From: Citrobacter farmeri
Lineage (GTDB): Bacteria > Pseudomonadota > Gammaproteobacteria > Enterobacterales > Enterobacteriaceae
Assembly: GCF_019048065.1 (NCBI RefSeq)
Contig: NZ_CP077291.1
Location: 1,426,001 to 1,490,000 of the forward strand
Length of the DNA stretch: 64,000 nucleotides
Direction of reading: 5' to 3'
Of this stretch, positions 40,256 to 51,098 are shown piece after piece. The notes beneath the pieces were generated by a model that saw nothing but the letters and a program-made list of their open reading frames with translations, was not told where the DNA came from and did not search any database. The translations under genes and the position numbers were made by a program. Each line of letters starts with the position of its first letter. The first letter of the stretch is position 1.

Positions 40256-42058
40256 ATGGTGAACAATATGACCGACTTAACCGCGCAGAATGCCGCATGT
40301 CTTACCCGGGATCACCTTGATGACCCGGTCATCGGCGAACTGCGCAACCGTTTTGGGCCGGATGCCTTTACCGTTCAGGCGACTCGCACCGGGGTACCCG
40401 TTGTTTGGGTCAAGCGTGAACAATTACTGGAAGTGGGCGATTTCTTAAAGAGATTGCCGAAACCTTACGTCATGCTGTTTGACTTACACGGCATGGACGA
40501 ACGTCTGCGCACACACCGCGAAGGATTACCTGCCGCGGATTTTTCCGTTTTCTACCACCTGATTTCCATTGAACGCAACCGCGATATCATGCTCAAGGTG
40601 GCATTATCTGAAAACGACCTGCGCGTGCCGACCTTCACCAAACTGTTCCCGAACGCCAACTGGTATGAGCGTGAAACCTGGGAAATGTTTGGTATTGATA
40701 TTGAAGGTCACCCGCACCTGACGCGCCTGCTGATGCCGCACACCTGGCAGGGCCACCCGCTGCGTAAAGACTACCCGGCGCGTGCCACCGAATTCGATCC
40801 GTTTGAGCTGACCAAAGCGAAACAGGATCTGGAAATGGAAGCGCTGACCTTCAAACCGGAAGACTGGGGGATGCAGCGCGGTACCGAAAACGAGGACTTC
40901 ATGTTCCTCAACCTCGGCCCGAACCACCCGTCCTCGCACGGGGCATTCCGTATTGTTCTTCAGCTTGATGGCGAAGAGATTGTCGACTGCGTACCTGACA
41001 TCGGCTACCACCACCGTGGAGCTGAAAAGATGGGTGAACGTCAGTCATGGCACAGCTACATTCCGTATACCGACCGTATCGAATACCTCGGCGGTTGCGT
41101 CAACGAGATGCCGTACGTGCTGGCCGTGGAAAAACTGGCGGGCATTACCGTACCGGATCGCGTTAACGTTATCCGTGTGATGCTCTCCGAGTTGTTCCGC
41201 ATTAACAGCCATCTGCTGTATATCTCGACGTTTATTCAGGACGTCGGCGCGATGACGCCGGTCTTCTTTGCCTTTACCGACCGCCAGAAAATCTACGACA
41301 TCGTGGAAGCGGTTACTGGTTACCGTATGCACCCGGCCTGGTTCCGTATCGGCGGTGTGGCGCATGACCTGCCGCGCGGCTGGGACAAACTGTTGCGCGA
41401 GTTCCTCGACTGGATGCCGAAGCGTCTGGCTTCTTACGAGAAAGCCGCACTGCAAAACACCATTCTGAAAGGGCGTTCGCAGGGCGTGGCCGCTTACGGC
41501 GCGAAAGAAGCGCTGGACTGGGGCTGCACCGGCGCGGCGCTGCGTGCTACCGGTATTGATTTCGACGTGCGTAAAGCGCGTCCTTACTCTGGCTACGAAA
41601 ACTTTGACTTTGAAGTGCCGGTTGGCGGCGGGGTTTCCGACTGCTACACCCGCGTAATGCTGAAAGTGGAAGAGCTGCGTCAGAGTCTGCGCATCCTTGA
41701 GCAGTGCCTCAATAACATGCCGGAAGGCCCGTTCAAAGCGGATCACCCGCTGACCACGCCGCCGCCGAAAGAGCGCACGCTGCAACATATCGAAACCCTG
41801 ATCACCCACTTCCTGCAAGTGTCATGGGGCCCGGTAATGCCGGCGAACGAGTCCTTCCAGATGGTGGAAGCGACCAAGGGTATCAACAGTTACTACCTGA
41901 CCAGCGATGGCAGCACCATGAGTTATCGTACCCGTATTCGTACCCCGAGCTATGCGCATTTGCAGCAGATCCCGGTGGCAGTACGTGGCAGCCTGGTGTC
42001 CGACCTGATCGTCCATCTGGGTAGTATCGATTTTGTTATGTCAGATGTGGACCGCTAA
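40256..42058 (+). CDS. nuoC: NADH-quinone oxidoreductase fused subunit C/D
   Basis: This is a natural fusion of the 30-kDa (NuoC, about residues 1-190) and 49-kDa (NuoD, about 210-600) subunits, as in other enterics (600 aa). It forms the quinone-binding cavity with NuoB; the NuoD part has [15 protein letters not shown] and the loop [16 protein letters not shown] 40256 ([11 protein letters not shown]) is used; a second ATG at 40268 is possible. It is often named nuoCD. An 89-base gap separates it from nuoB. Confidence 0.97.
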   Translation: MVNNMTDLTAQNAACLTRDHLDDPVIGELRNRFGPDAFTVQATRTGVPVVWVKREQLLEVGDFLKRLPKPYVMLFDLHGMDERLRTHREGLPAADFSVFYHLISIERNRDIMLKVALSENDLRVPTFTKLFPNANWYERETWEMFGIDIEGHPHLTRLLMPHTWQGHPLRKDYPARATEFDPFELTKAKQDLEMEALTFKPEDWGMQRGTENEDFMFLNLGPNHPSSHGAFRIVLQLDGEEIVDCVPDIGYHHRGAEKMGERQSWHSYIPYTDRIEYLGGCVNEMPYVLAVEKLAGITVPDRVNVIRVMLSELFRINSHLLYISTFIQDVGAMTPVFFAFTDRQKIYDIVEAVTGYRMHPAWFRIGGVAHDLPRGWDKLLREFLDWMPKRLASYEKAALQNTILKGRSQGVAAYGAKEALDWGCTGAALRATGIDFDVRKARPYSGYENFDFEVPVGGGVSDCYTRVMLKVEELRQSLRILEQCLNNMPEGPFKADHPLTTPPPKERTLQHIETLITHFLQVSWGPVMPANESFQMVEATKGINSYYLTSDGSTMSYRTRIRTPSYAHLQQIPVAVRGSLVSDLIVHLGSIDFVMSDVDR

Positions 42059-42060
42059 TT

Positions 42061-42561
42061 ATGCACGAGAATCAACAACCACAAACCGAGGCTTTTGAGC
42101 TGAGTGCGGCAGAGCGTGAAGCCATTGAGCACGAGAAGCACCACTACGAAGACCCGCGTGCGGCGTCCATTGAAGCGCTGAAAATCGTTCAGAAACAGCG
42201 CGGCTGGGTGCCAGACGGTGCGATCCATGCGATCGCCGATGTGCTGGGTATCCCGGCCAGCGATGTCGAAGGTGTTGCGACGTTCTACAGCCAGATCTTC
42301 CGTCAACCGGTGGGCCGCCATGTGATCCGCTATTGCGACAGCGTGGTATGCCATATCAACGGGTACCAGGGGATTCAGGCTGCGCTGGAGAAAAAGCTCA
42401 ACATTAAGCCGGGGCAGACGACCTTCGACGGTCGCTTTACGCTGCTGCCGACCTGCTGCCTGGGGAACTGCGACAAAGGGCCGAACATGATGATCGATGA
42501 GGACACTCACGCTCACCTGACCCCGGAAGGCATTCCTGAACTGCTGGAGCGGTATAAATGA
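42061..42561 (+). CDS. nuoE: NADH-quinone oxidoreductase subunit E
   Basis: NuoE binds the N1a [2Fe-2S] cluster in a thioredoxin-like fold. The 166 residues have the four ligands in [12 protein letters not shown] and [12 protein letters not shown]. It starts two bases after the nuoCD stop and overlaps nuoF by four bases (ATGA). Confidence 0.98.
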   Translation: MHENQQPQTEAFELSAAEREAIEHEKHHYEDPRAASIEALKIVQKQRGWVPDGAIHAIADVLGIPASDVEGVATFYSQIFRQPVGRHVIRYCDSVVCHINGYQGIQAALEKKLNIKPGQTTFDGRFTLLPTCCLGNCDKGPNMMIDEDTHAHLTPEGIPELLERYK

Positions 42562-43895
42562 AAGACATTATCCGTACTCCCGAAACGCACCCGCTGACCT
42601 GGCGGCTGCGTGATGATAAACAGCCCGTCTGGCTGGACGAATATCGTAGCAAGAACGGCTACGAAGGCGCGCGTAAGGCGCTGACCGGTCTGTCCCCGGA
42701 CGAGATCGTCAATCAGGTAAAAGACGCTGGCCTGAAAGGGCGCGGCGGTGCAGGCTTTTCCACCGGTCTGAAGTGGAGCCTGATGCCAAAAGACGAATCC
42801 ATGAACATCCGCTACCTGTTGTGTAACGCCGATGAAATGGAGCCGGGCACCTATAAAGACCGTCTGCTGATGGAACAACTGCCACATCTGCTGGTGGAAG
42901 GCATGCTGATCTCCGCGTTTGCGCTGAAAGCGTACCGGGGTTACATCTTCCTGCGCGGTGAATACATTGAAGCAGCCGTGCATCTGCGCCGTGCGATTGC
43001 GGAAGCGACCGAAGCCGGTCTGCTTGGCAAAAACATTATGGGCACCGGTTTTGACTTCGAACTGTTTGTCCACACTGGGGCAGGGCGTTATATCTGCGGC
43101 GAAGAAACTGCGCTGATCAACTCCCTTGAAGGCCGTCGCGCTAACCCGCGCTCGAAGCCGCCGTTCCCGGCGACCTCTGGCGCATGGGGCAAACCGACCT
43201 GCGTCAATAACGTGGAAACGCTGTGTAACGTTCCGGCGATCCTCGCCAATGGCGTGGAGTGGTATCAGAACATTTCGAAGAGCAAAGATGCCGGTACCAA
43301 GTTGATGGGCTTCTCGGGTCGCGTGAAGAATCCGGGACTGTGGGAACTGCCGTTCGGCACCACCGCGCGTGAGATCCTCGAAGATTATGCGGGCGGTATG
43401 CGCGATGGGCTGAAGTTCAAAGCCTGGCAGCCCGGCGGCGCGGGGACCGACTTCCTGACTGAAGCGCACCTCGATCTGCCAATGGAATTTGAGAGCATTG
43501 GTAAAGCCGGAAGCCGTCTGGGTACCGCGCTGGCGATGGCGGTTGACCACGAGATCGGTATGGTGCCGCTGGTGCGTAACCTGGAAGAATTCTTTGCCCG
43601 TGAATCCTGCGGATGGTGTACGCCGTGTCGTGACGGCCTGCCGTGGAGCGTAAAAATTCTGCGCGCGCTGGAGCGTGGTGAAGGCCAACCGGGGGATATC
43701 GAGACGCTTGAGCAACTGTGTCGTTTCCTCGGTCCGGGCAAAACCTTCTGTGCACACGCACCGGGTGCGGTTGAGCCGCTACAGAGCGCCATTAAATATT
43801 TCCGCGAAGAATTCGAAGCTGGCATCAAGCAGTCGTTCAGCAATACCCATGCGATTGGTGGTATTCAGCCGAACCTGCTTAAAGAGCGCTGGTAA
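42558..43895 (+). CDS. nuoF: NADH-quinone oxidoreductase subunit F
   Basis: NuoF is the NADH dehydrogenase subunit carrying FMN and the N3 [4Fe-4S] cluster. The 445 residues have the glycine-rich nucleotide site [19 protein letters not shown]-region [14 protein letters not shown], and cluster ligands [12 protein letters not shown] plus a later Cys. The 81-base gap to nuoG holds two hairpins. Confidence 0.98.
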   Translation: MKDIIRTPETHPLTWRLRDDKQPVWLDEYRSKNGYEGARKALTGLSPDEIVNQVKDAGLKGRGGAGFSTGLKWSLMPKDESMNIRYLLCNADEMEPGTYKDRLLMEQLPHLLVEGMLISAFALKAYRGYIFLRGEYIEAAVHLRRAIAEATEAGLLGKNIMGTGFDFELFVHTGAGRYICGEETALINSLEGRRANPRSKPPFPATSGAWGKPTCVNNVETLCNVPAILANGVEWYQNISKSKDAGTKLMGFSGRVKNPGLWELPFGTTAREILEDYAGGMRDGLKFKAWQPGGAGTDFLTEAHLDLPMEFESIGKAGSRLGTALAMAVDHEIGMVPLVRNLEEFFARESCGWCTPCRDGLPWSVKILRALERGEGQPGDIETLEQLCRFLGPGKTFCAHAPGAVEPLQSAIKYFREEFEAGIKQSFSNTHAIGGIQPNLLKERW

Positions 43896-43896
43896 T

Positions 43897-43914
43897 TTCA
43901 GGGTTAACCCTGAA
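43897..43914 (+). other. Perfect 18-base palindrome between nuoF and nuoG
   Basis: TTCAGGGTTAACCCTGAA is a perfect palindrome beginning two bases after the nuoF stop. As RNA it forms a short stem; as DNA it could be a protein site. No T-tract follows. Confidence 0.6.
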
Positions 43915-43937
43915 TCGCGATATGAATTTCGATTAAC

Positions 43938-43956
43938 GCTCAGTCTCCGACTGAGC
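43938..43956 (+). other. Second hairpin before nuoG
   Basis: GCTCAGTC at 43938-43945 pairs with GACTGAGC at 43949-43956 around a three-base loop. It ends six bases before the GGAAG preceding nuoG, so it could influence nuoG translation. Confidence 0.6.
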
Positions 43957-43976
43957 CAACTGGAAGCATGCTGACT

Positions 43977-46703
43977 ATGGCTACGATTCATGTAGACGGC
44001 AAAGAATATGAGGTCAACGGTGCGGACAACCTGCTGGAAGCTTGTCTGTCTCTCGGCCTTGATATTCCGTACTTTTGCTGGCATCCGGCGCTGGGAAGCG
44101 TTGGTGCTTGCCGCCAGTGTGCGGTGAAGCAATACCAAAACGCGGAAGATACGCGTGGTCGCCTGGTGATGTCTTGTATGACACCGGCCACCGAAGGCAC
44201 GTTTATTTCGATTGACGACGAAGAAGCGAAACAGTTCCGCGAAAGCGTGGTGGAGTGGTTAATGACCAACCACCCGCACGACTGTCCGGTCTGTGAAGAG
44301 GGCGGCAACTGCCATCTTCAGGATATGACCGTGATGACCGGCCACAGTTTCCGTCGTTATCGTTTCACCAAACGTACTCACCGCAATCAGGACCTTGGGC
44401 CGTTCATCTCTCACGAAATGAACCGCTGCATCGCCTGTTATCGCTGTGTGCGTTACTACAAAGATTACGCCGACGGCCAGGATCTGGGCGTGTATGGCGC
44501 GCACGATAACGTCTACTTCGGTCGTCCGGAAGACGGTACGCTTGAAAGCGAGTTCTCCGGTAACCTGGTGGAAATCTGCCCGACCGGCGTGTTCACCGAT
44601 AAAACGCACTCCGAGCGTTATAACCGTAAGTGGGACATGCAGTTTGCGCCGAGCATCTGCCAGCAGTGTTCCATCGGCTGTAACATCAGTCCGGGTGAGC
44701 GCTACGGTGAGCTGCGTCGTATCGAAAACCGCTACAACGGGACCGTTAACCATTACTTCCTCTGCGACCGCGGTCGTTTTGGCTATGGTTACGTCAACCT
44801 GAAAGACCGTCCGCGTCAGCCGGTACAGCGTCGTGGTGATGATCTGATCACCCTCAACGCAGAGCAGGCGATGCAGGGCGCGGCAGATATTCTGCGTCAG
44901 TCTAAAAAAGTCATTGGCATCGGATCTCCGCGCGCCAGCGTCGAGAGCAACTTCGCGCTGCGTGAACTGGTCGGGGCGGAAAACTTCTATACCGGGATTG
45001 CGCATTCCGAGCAGGAACGTCTGCAACTGGCACTGAAAGTGCTGCGTGAGGGCGGAGTGCATACCCCTGCGCTGCGTGATATCGAATCTTACGATGCGGT
45101 GCTGGTGCTGGGCGAAGATATCACCCAGACCGGGGCCCGCGTTGCGCTGGCCGTGCGCCAGGCGGTGAAAGGCAAAGCGCGCGAAATGGCGGCGGCCCAG
45201 AAAGTGGCTGACTGGCAGATTGCGGCGATCCTCAACATCGGTCAACGCGCGAAGCACCCGCTGTTCGTGACCAACGTGGACAACACCCGTCTGGATGATA
45301 TCGCGGCGTGGACTTACCGTGCGCCGGTTGAAGATCAGGCGCGCTTAGGCTTCGCCATCGCCCACGCGCTGGACAACACGGCGCCAGCGGTTGACGGTAT
45401 CAGCAGCGATCTGCAAAACAAAATCGACGTGATCGTTCAGGCGCTGGCCGGGGCGAAAAAACCGCTGATCATTTCCGGCACCAACGCCGGTAGCGCTGAA
45501 GTGATTCAGGCGGCTGCCAACGTGGCGAAGGCGCTGAAAGGTCGCGGCGCTGACGTCGGTATCACGATGATTGCCCGCTCGGTTAACAGTATGGGGCTGG
45601 GCATTATGGGCGGCGGTTCGCTTGATGATGCGTTAACGGAGCTGGAAACCGGTCGTGCGGACGCGGTGGTGGTGCTGGAAAACGATCTGCATCGTCACGC
45701 GTCGGCAACGCGCGTCAATGCCGCACTGGCAAAAGCGCCGCTGGTAATGGTGGTTGACCATCAGCGTACGGCGATCATGGAAAACGCTCACCTGGTGCTT
45801 TCTGCGGCAAGCTTTGCAGAAAGCGATGGTACGGTCATCAACAACGAAGGCCGGGCTCAGCGTTTCTTCCAGGTTTACGATCCGGCGTACTACGACAGCA
45901 ACACCATTATGCTGGAAAGCTGGCGCTGGCTGCATTCGCTGCACAGCACCGTGCAAAACCGCGAAGTAGACTGGACGCAACTTGACCACGTGATCGACGC
46001 TGTGGTTGCCGCAATGCCTGAACTGGCCGGTATTAAAGACGCTGCGCCGGATGCAACCTTCCGCATTCGTGGACAGAAACTGGCGCGTGAGCCGCACCGT
46101 TACAGCGGTCGTACAGCTATGCGCGCGAACATCAGCGTTCACGAACCTCGTCAGCCGCAGGACAAAGACACGATGTTTGCCTTCTCTATGGAAGGGAACA
46201 ACCAGCCGTCTGCGCCGCGTTCACAGATTCCATTTGCCTGGGCTCCGGGCTGGAACTCCCCGCAGGCGTGGAACAAGTTCCAGGATGAAGTGGGCGGTAA
46301 ACTGCGTCATGGCGATCCAGGTGTGCGTCTGATCGAAGCGTCAGAAAGTGGTCTGGACTACTTCACCTCTGTTCCGGCGAGCTTCCAGGCGCAGGACGGA
46401 CAGTGGCGTATTGCGCCGTACTACCATCTGTTTGGTAGCGATGAATTGTCTCAGCGTGCGCCGGTCTTCCAGAGCCGCATGCCGCAACCGTACATAAAAC
46501 TCAACCCGGCCGATGCCGCGAAGTTGGGAGTGAATGCCGGTACCCGCGTCTCCTTTAGCTACGACGGCAACACGGTTACGCTGCCGGTTGAAATCGCTGA
46601 AGGGTTGACGGCAGGGCAGGTCGGTTTGCCGATGGGCATGTCGGGCATTGCGCCTGTTCTGGCGGGTGCGCGCCTTGAGGATCTGCAGGAGGCACAACAA
46701 TGA
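43977..46703 (+). CDS. nuoG: NADH-quinone oxidoreductase subunit G
   Basis: NuoG is the large peripheral subunit with N1b [2Fe-2S], N4, N5 and the enteric-specific N7 clusters. The 908 residues begin [20 protein letters not shown], matching E. coli. Cluster ligands are seen in [35 protein letters not shown] and CQQCSIGC. The rest is a molybdopterin-oxidoreductase-like fold without cofactor. An ATG three codons earlier (43968) is the alternative start. Its stop overlaps nuoH by four bases. Confidence 0.97.
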   Translation: MATIHVDGKEYEVNGADNLLEACLSLGLDIPYFCWHPALGSVGACRQCAVKQYQNAEDTRGRLVMSCMTPATEGTFISIDDEEAKQFRESVVEWLMTNHPHDCPVCEEGGNCHLQDMTVMTGHSFRRYRFTKRTHRNQDLGPFISHEMNRCIACYRCVRYYKDYADGQDLGVYGAHDNVYFGRPEDGTLESEFSGNLVEICPTGVFTDKTHSERYNRKWDMQFAPSICQQCSIGCNISPGERYGELRRIENRYNGTVNHYFLCDRGRFGYGYVNLKDRPRQPVQRRGDDLITLNAEQAMQGAADILRQSKKVIGIGSPRASVESNFALRELVGAENFYTGIAHSEQERLQLALKVLREGGVHTPALRDIESYDAVLVLGEDITQTGARVALAVRQAVKGKAREMAAAQKVADWQIAAILNIGQRAKHPLFVTNVDNTRLDDIAAWTYRAPVEDQARLGFAIAHALDNTAPAVDGISSDLQNKIDVIVQALAGAKKPLIISGTNAGSAEVIQAAANVAKALKGRGADVGITMIARSVNSMGLGIMGGGSLDDALTELETGRADAVVVLENDLHRHASATRVNAALAKAPLVMVVDHQRTAIMENAHLVLSAASFAESDGTVINNEGRAQRFFQVYDPAYYDSNTIMLESWRWLHSLHSTVQNREVDWTQLDHVIDAVVAAMPELAGIKDAAPDATFRIRGQKLAREPHRYSGRTAMRANISVHEPRQPQDKDTMFAFSMEGNNQPSAPRSQIPFAWAPGWNSPQAWNKFQDEVGGKLRHGDPGVRLIEASESGLDYFTSVPASFQAQDGQWRIAPYYHLFGSDELSQRAPVFQSRMPQPYIKLNPADAAKLGVNAGTRVSFSYDGNTVTLPVEIAEGLTAGQVGLPMGMSGIAPVLAGARLEDLQEAQQ

Positions 46704-47677
46704 GTTGGATTACACCGGATCTTGTCGATATCCTGCTGACCATCCTCAAAGCGGTGGTGATCCTGCTGGTGGTGGTCACCTGCGGGGCATTCATGAGCTT
46801 TGGCGAACGTCGTCTGCTGGGTCTGTTCCAGAACCGTTACGGACCGAACCGTGTAGGCTGGGGCGGTTCGCTCCAGTTGGTCGCGGACATGATTAAGATG
46901 TTCTTTAAAGAAGACTGGATCCCGAAATTCTCGGATCGCGTCATCTTTACGCTTGCGCCAATGATTGCCTTTACCTCACTGCTGTTGGCGTTTGCCATCG
47001 TGCCGGTAAGTCCGGGTTGGGTGGTCGCAGATCTGAACATCGGGATCCTGTTCTTCCTGATGATGGCGGGTCTGGCAGTGTACGCGGTGCTGTTCGCCGG
47101 TTGGTCGAGCAACAACAAATACTCGCTGTTGGGTGCAATGCGTGCGTCTGCGCAAACGCTCAGCTACGAAGTGTTCCTCGGGCTCTCCCTGATGGGCGTG
47201 GTGGCGCAGGCCGGTTCATTTAACATGACCGACATCGTCAACAACCAGGCGGATATCTGGAACGTTATTCCGCAGTTCTTTGGTTTTGTCACCTTCGCTA
47301 TCGCGGGCGTGGCGGTGTGCCACCGTCACCCGTTTGACCAGCCGGAAGCCGAACAGGAACTGGCGGATGGTTATCACATTGAATACTCCGGCATGAAGTT
47401 CGGTCTGTTCTTTGTGGGGGAATACATCGGTATTGTTACCATTTCTGCGCTGATGGTTACCCTGTTCTTCGGTGGCTGGCATGGCCCGTTCTTACCACCA
47501 TTCATCTGGTTCGCGTTGAAAACCGCGTTCTTCATGATGATGTTCATTTTGATTCGTGCGTCGTTACCGCGTCCTCGTTATGACCAGGTAATGTCCTTCG
47601 GCTGGAAGATCTGCCTGCCGTTGACGCTCATCAACTTGCTGGTAACGGCGGCTGTCATTCTCTGGCAGGCGCAATAA
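46700..47677 (+). CDS. nuoH: NADH-quinone oxidoreductase subunit H
   Basis: NuoH is the eight-helix membrane subunit that forms the entry of the quinone tunnel and links the two arms. The 325 residues have the conserved [20 protein letters not shown] and the charged loop [14 protein letters not shown]. Overlap ATGA with nuoG. nuoI follows 14 bases later. Confidence 0.98.
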   Translation: MSWITPDLVDILLTILKAVVILLVVVTCGAFMSFGERRLLGLFQNRYGPNRVGWGGSLQLVADMIKMFFKEDWIPKFSDRVIFTLAPMIAFTSLLLAFAIVPVSPGWVVADLNIGILFFLMMAGLAVYAVLFAGWSSNNKYSLLGAMRASAQTLSYEVFLGLSLMGVVAQAGSFNMTDIVNNQADIWNVIPQFFGFVTFAIAGVAVCHRHPFDQPEAEQELADGYHIEYSGMKFGLFFVGEYIGIVTISALMVTLFFGGWHGPFLPPFIWFALKTAFFMMMFILIRASLPRPRYDQVMSFGWKICLPLTLINLLVTAAVILWQAQ

Positions 47678-47691
47678 GGGGCACAAAGACC

Positions 47692-48234
47692 ATGACCTTA
47701 AAAGAATTGTTAGTAGGTTTCGGCACCCAGGTACGCAGTATCTGGATGATCGGCCTGCATGCGTTCGCGAAACGCGAAACGCAGATGTACCCGGAAGAGC
47801 CGGTCTATCTACCGCCCCGTTTCCGTGGTCGTATCGTTCTGACGCGCGACCCGGACGGCGAGGAGCGTTGCGTTGCCTGTAACCTGTGTGCGGTAGCGTG
47901 TCCGGTAGGCTGTATTTCTCTGCAAAAAGCGGAGACCAAAGACGGTCGCTGGTATCCGGAGTTTTTCCGCATCAACTTCTCACGCTGCATTTTCTGTGGT
48001 CTGTGCGAAGAAGCCTGTCCGACAACCGCGATTCAACTTACGCCAGATTTCGAACTGGGTGAGTATAAGCGCCAGGATCTGGTTTACGAGAAAGAGGATC
48101 TGCTGATCTCCGGTCCGGGTAAATATCCGGAATATAACTTCTACCGGATGGCAGGTATGGCAATCGACGGCAAAGATAAGGGCGAAGCAGAGAACGAAGC
48201 CAAGCCTATCGACGTCAAGAGCCTGTTACCGTAA
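47692..48234 (+). CDS. nuoI: NADH-quinone oxidoreductase subunit I
   Basis: NuoI carries clusters N6a and N6b that lead electrons to NuoB. The 180 residues contain two ferredoxin motifs, [15 protein letters not shown] and [15 protein letters not shown]. nuoJ starts 11 bases after its stop with GGAGAGG between. Confidence 0.98.
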   Translation: MTLKELLVGFGTQVRSIWMIGLHAFAKRETQMYPEEPVYLPPRFRGRIVLTRDPDGEERCVACNLCAVACPVGCISLQKAETKDGRWYPEFFRINFSRCIFCGLCEEACPTTAIQLTPDFELGEYKRQDLVYEKEDLLISGPGKYPEYNFYRMAGMAIDGKDKGEAENEAKPIDVKSLLP

Positions 48235-48245
48235 GGAGAGGGGCA

Positions 48246-48800
48246 ATGGAGTTCGCTTTTTATATCTGTGGCCTGATCGCCATTCTCGCTACCTTGCGGG
48301 TGATCACCCATACCAATCCGGTGCACGCGCTGCTGTACCTGATTATTTCGCTACTGGCGATTTCTGGGGTGTTCTTCTCGCTGGGCGCTTACTTTGCGGG
48401 TGCGCTGGAAATTATCGTTTATGCAGGCGCCATTATGGTGCTGTTCGTGTTCGTGGTGATGATGCTCAACCTGGGCGGCTCTGAAATTGAACAGGAGCGC
48501 CAATGGCTGAAACCGCAGGTGTGGATTGGTCCGGCAATTCTGTCGGCTATCATGCTGGTGGTGATTGTTTACGCCATTCTGGGTGTTAACGATCAGGGTA
48601 TCGACGGTACGCCAATCAGCGCGAAAGCGGTGGGTATTACACTGTTCGGACCTTATGTACTGGCGGTTGAGCTGGCGTCCATGCTGCTGCTGGCAGGTCT
48701 GGTCGTCGCCTTCCACGTCGGCCGCGAAGAGCGTTCGGGCGAGGTGCTGAGTAATCGTAAAGACGACAGCGCGAAAAGAAAAACGGAGGAGCACGCATGA
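48246..48800 (+). CDS. nuoJ: NADH-quinone oxidoreductase subunit J
   Basis: NuoJ is a five-helix membrane-arm subunit. In its 184 residues the third helix region ([21 protein letters not shown]) holds the pi-bulge segment implicated in coupling. The C-terminus is charged. It overlaps nuoK by four bases (ATGA). Confidence 0.98.
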
Positions 48801-49099
48801 TCCCCTTACAACATGGATTGATCCTCGCTGCGATTTTATTCGTTCTGGGCTTAACCGGTCTGGTTATCCGCCGTAATCTGCTGTTCATGCTGATTGGTCT
48901 GGAAATCATGATCAACGCTTCCGCGCTGGCCTTTGTGGTCGCCGGGAGCTACTGGGGCCAGACCGATGGTCAGGTGATGTACATTCTCGCCATCAGCCTT
49001 GCGGCTGCCGAAGCGAGTATTGGACTTGCGCTGTTGCTGCAACTTCATCGCCGTCGCCAGAACCTGAACATCGATTCAGTAAGTGAGATGCGTGGATGA
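48797..49099 (+). CDS. nuoK: NADH-quinone oxidoreductase subunit K
   Basis: NuoK is a three-helix subunit with two membrane glutamates essential for proton pumping, seen in [11 protein letters not shown] and [12 protein letters not shown]. 100 residues as in E. coli. It overlaps both nuoJ and nuoL by four bases. Confidence 0.98.
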
Positions 49100-50937
49100 A
49101 CATGCTTGCCTTAACCATCATTCTGCCATTGATTGGCTTTGTCCTGCTGGCGTTCTCTCGTGGACGCTGGTCAGAAAATCTCTCCGCAACCGTGGGCGTC
49201 GGCTCCATCGGTCTGGCGGCGCTGGTCACTGCCTTTGTCGGTGTCGATTTCTTCGCGAACGGCAAACAGGCGTTCAGCCAGCCGCTGTGGACGTGGATGT
49301 CTGTCGGTGACTTCAACATTGGTTTCAGCCTGGTTCTGGACGGTCTGTCGCTGACCATGCTGTCGGTGGTCACCGGTGTCGGCTTCCTGATCCACATGTT
49401 CGCGTCCTGGTATATGCGCGGTGAAGAAGGGTACTCCCGCTTCTTCGCCTACACGAACCTGTTTATTGCCAGCATGGTTGTTCTGGTGCTGTCCGATAAC
49501 CTGCTGTTGATGTACCTCGGCTGGGAAGGCGTGGGTCTGTGTTCCTATCTGCTGATCGGTTTCTACTACACCGATCCGAAGAATGGCGCGGCGGCCATGA
49601 AAGCGTTTGTCGTGACCCGTGTGGGTGACGTATTCCTCGCGTTCGCCCTGTTCATTCTGTACAACGAGCTGGGCACCCTGAACTTCCGCGAAATGGTGGA
49701 ACTGGCACCGGCACACTTCGCAGCAGGCAACAAAATGCTGACGTGGGCGACGCTGATGCTGCTGGGTGGCGCGGTCGGTAAATCGGCACAGCTGCCGTTG
49801 CAGACATGGCTGGCTGACGCGATGGCGGGCCCGACGCCTGTCTCCGCGTTAATCCACGCCGCAACGATGGTCACCGCCGGTGTCTACCTGATTGCGCGTA
49901 CGCATGGCCTGTTCCTGATGACCCCGGAAATTCTGCATCTGGTCGGTATCGTGGGTGCGGTGACGCTGGTGATGGCCGGTTTTGCCGCGCTGGTGCAGAC
50001 CGACATCAAACGCGTACTCGCCTATTCCACCATGAGCCAGATAGGCTATATGTTCCTGGCGCTGGGCGTTCAGGCATGGGATGCGGCGATTTTCCACCTG
50101 ATGACGCACGCCTTCTTTAAAGCGCTGCTGTTCCTGGCGTCCGGTTCCGTCATTCTGGCGTGCCATCACGAACAGAACATCTTCAAGATGGGCGGTCTGC
50201 GTAAGTCCATTCCGCTGGTATATCTCTGCTTCCTGGTGGGCGGCGCGGCGTTGTCGGCGCTGCCATTGATTACTGCCGGCTTCTTCAGTAAGGATGAGAT
50301 TCTGGCGGGGGCCATGGCAAATGGTCATATCAATCTGATGGTGGCAGGTCTGGTCGGGGCGTTCATGACCTCCCTGTATACCTTCCGTATGATTTTCATC
50401 GTGTTCCACGGTAAAGAGCAAATTCACGCTCATGCAGGGAAGGGGATTACTCACCACCTGCCGTTAATTGTCCTGATGATCCTGTCCACCTTCGTTGGCG
50501 CACTGATTGTGCCGCCGTTGCAGGGTGTACTGCCGCAGACAACCGAACTTGAGCATGGCCGCGTGATGACCCTGGAAATTACCTCTGGCGTGGTGGCGAT
50601 TGCAGGCATCCTGATTGCCGCATGGCTGTGGCTGGGTAAACGTACGCTTGTGACGTCGATTGCCAACAGTGCGCCTGGCCGTCTGCTGGGGACCTGGTGG
50701 TATAACGCCTGGGGCTTCGACTGGCTGTACGACAAAGTGTTCGTTAAGCCGTTCCTTGGCGTCGCCTGGCTGCTTAAACGCGATCCGCTCAATGCCCTGA
50801 TGAACGTACCGGCAATCCTTTCTCGCTTCGCAGGTAAAGGCCTGCTGTTCAGTGAGAACGGTTATCTGCGCTGGTATGTCGCTTCAATGAGTATTGGCGC
50901 CGTCGTGGTGCTGGCACTGCTGATGGTATTGCGTTGA
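49096..50937 (+). CDS. nuoL: NADH-quinone oxidoreductase subunit L
   Basis: NuoL is the distal Mrp-antiporter-like subunit with the long lateral helix. The 613 residues have the conserved membrane Glu in [17 protein letters not shown], the Lys-bearing [31 protein letters not shown] region, and a C-terminal amphipathic helix before the last membrane segment. A 161-base gap with a REP pair separates it from nuoM. Confidence 0.98.
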
Positions 50938-50958
50938 GTTTGAGGATTGGGGTGTTTT

Positions 50959-51023
50959 GCCCGGTGGGCAGGGCTTACCGGGCCTACGAAACGTAGGTCG
51001 GATAAGCGCTAGCGCCATCCGAC
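50959..51023. repeat. BIME (two REP units) inside the nuo operon
   Basis: GCCCGGTGGGC...TTACCGGGC at 50959-50983 and GTCGGATAAGCG...CCATCCGAC at 50997-51023 are two divergent REP units between nuoL and nuoM. Intra-operon REP pairs act as gyrase/IHF-related sites and protect upstream mRNA from 3' exonucleases. Confidence 0.8.
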
Positions 51024-51061
51024 AGTACCCAAAAGAATTTTCGAAATTCGTTGAAAATCAG

Positions 51062-51079
51062 GTCCTTTAGAGGACTTTT
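51062..51079 (+). other. Small terminator-like hairpin before nuoM
   Basis: GTCCT at 51062-51066 pairs with AGGAC at 51071-51075 around four bases and is followed by TTTT. The five-pair stem is weak. It lies 20 bases before the nuoM start and could attenuate or be neutral. Confidence 0.3.
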
Positions 51080-51098
51080 ACAAGGAATAAAGATCACC

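Noticed and set aside
41045..41818. A 257-codon minus-strand frame opposite nuoCD
   Set aside because: Same reason: antisense to a conserved subunit and no recognisable protein features.
40256..42058. nuoC/nuoD fusion as a novel event
   Set aside because: The fused form is standard in E. coli and other enterics.
42513..43757. A 414-codon minus-strand frame opposite nuoF
   Set aside because: Fully inside nuoF coding sequence, Gln/Arg/His-rich shadow translation, no supporting signals.
44259..45257. A 332-codon minus-strand frame opposite nuoG
   Set aside because: Shadow frame produced by the biased codons of nuoG.
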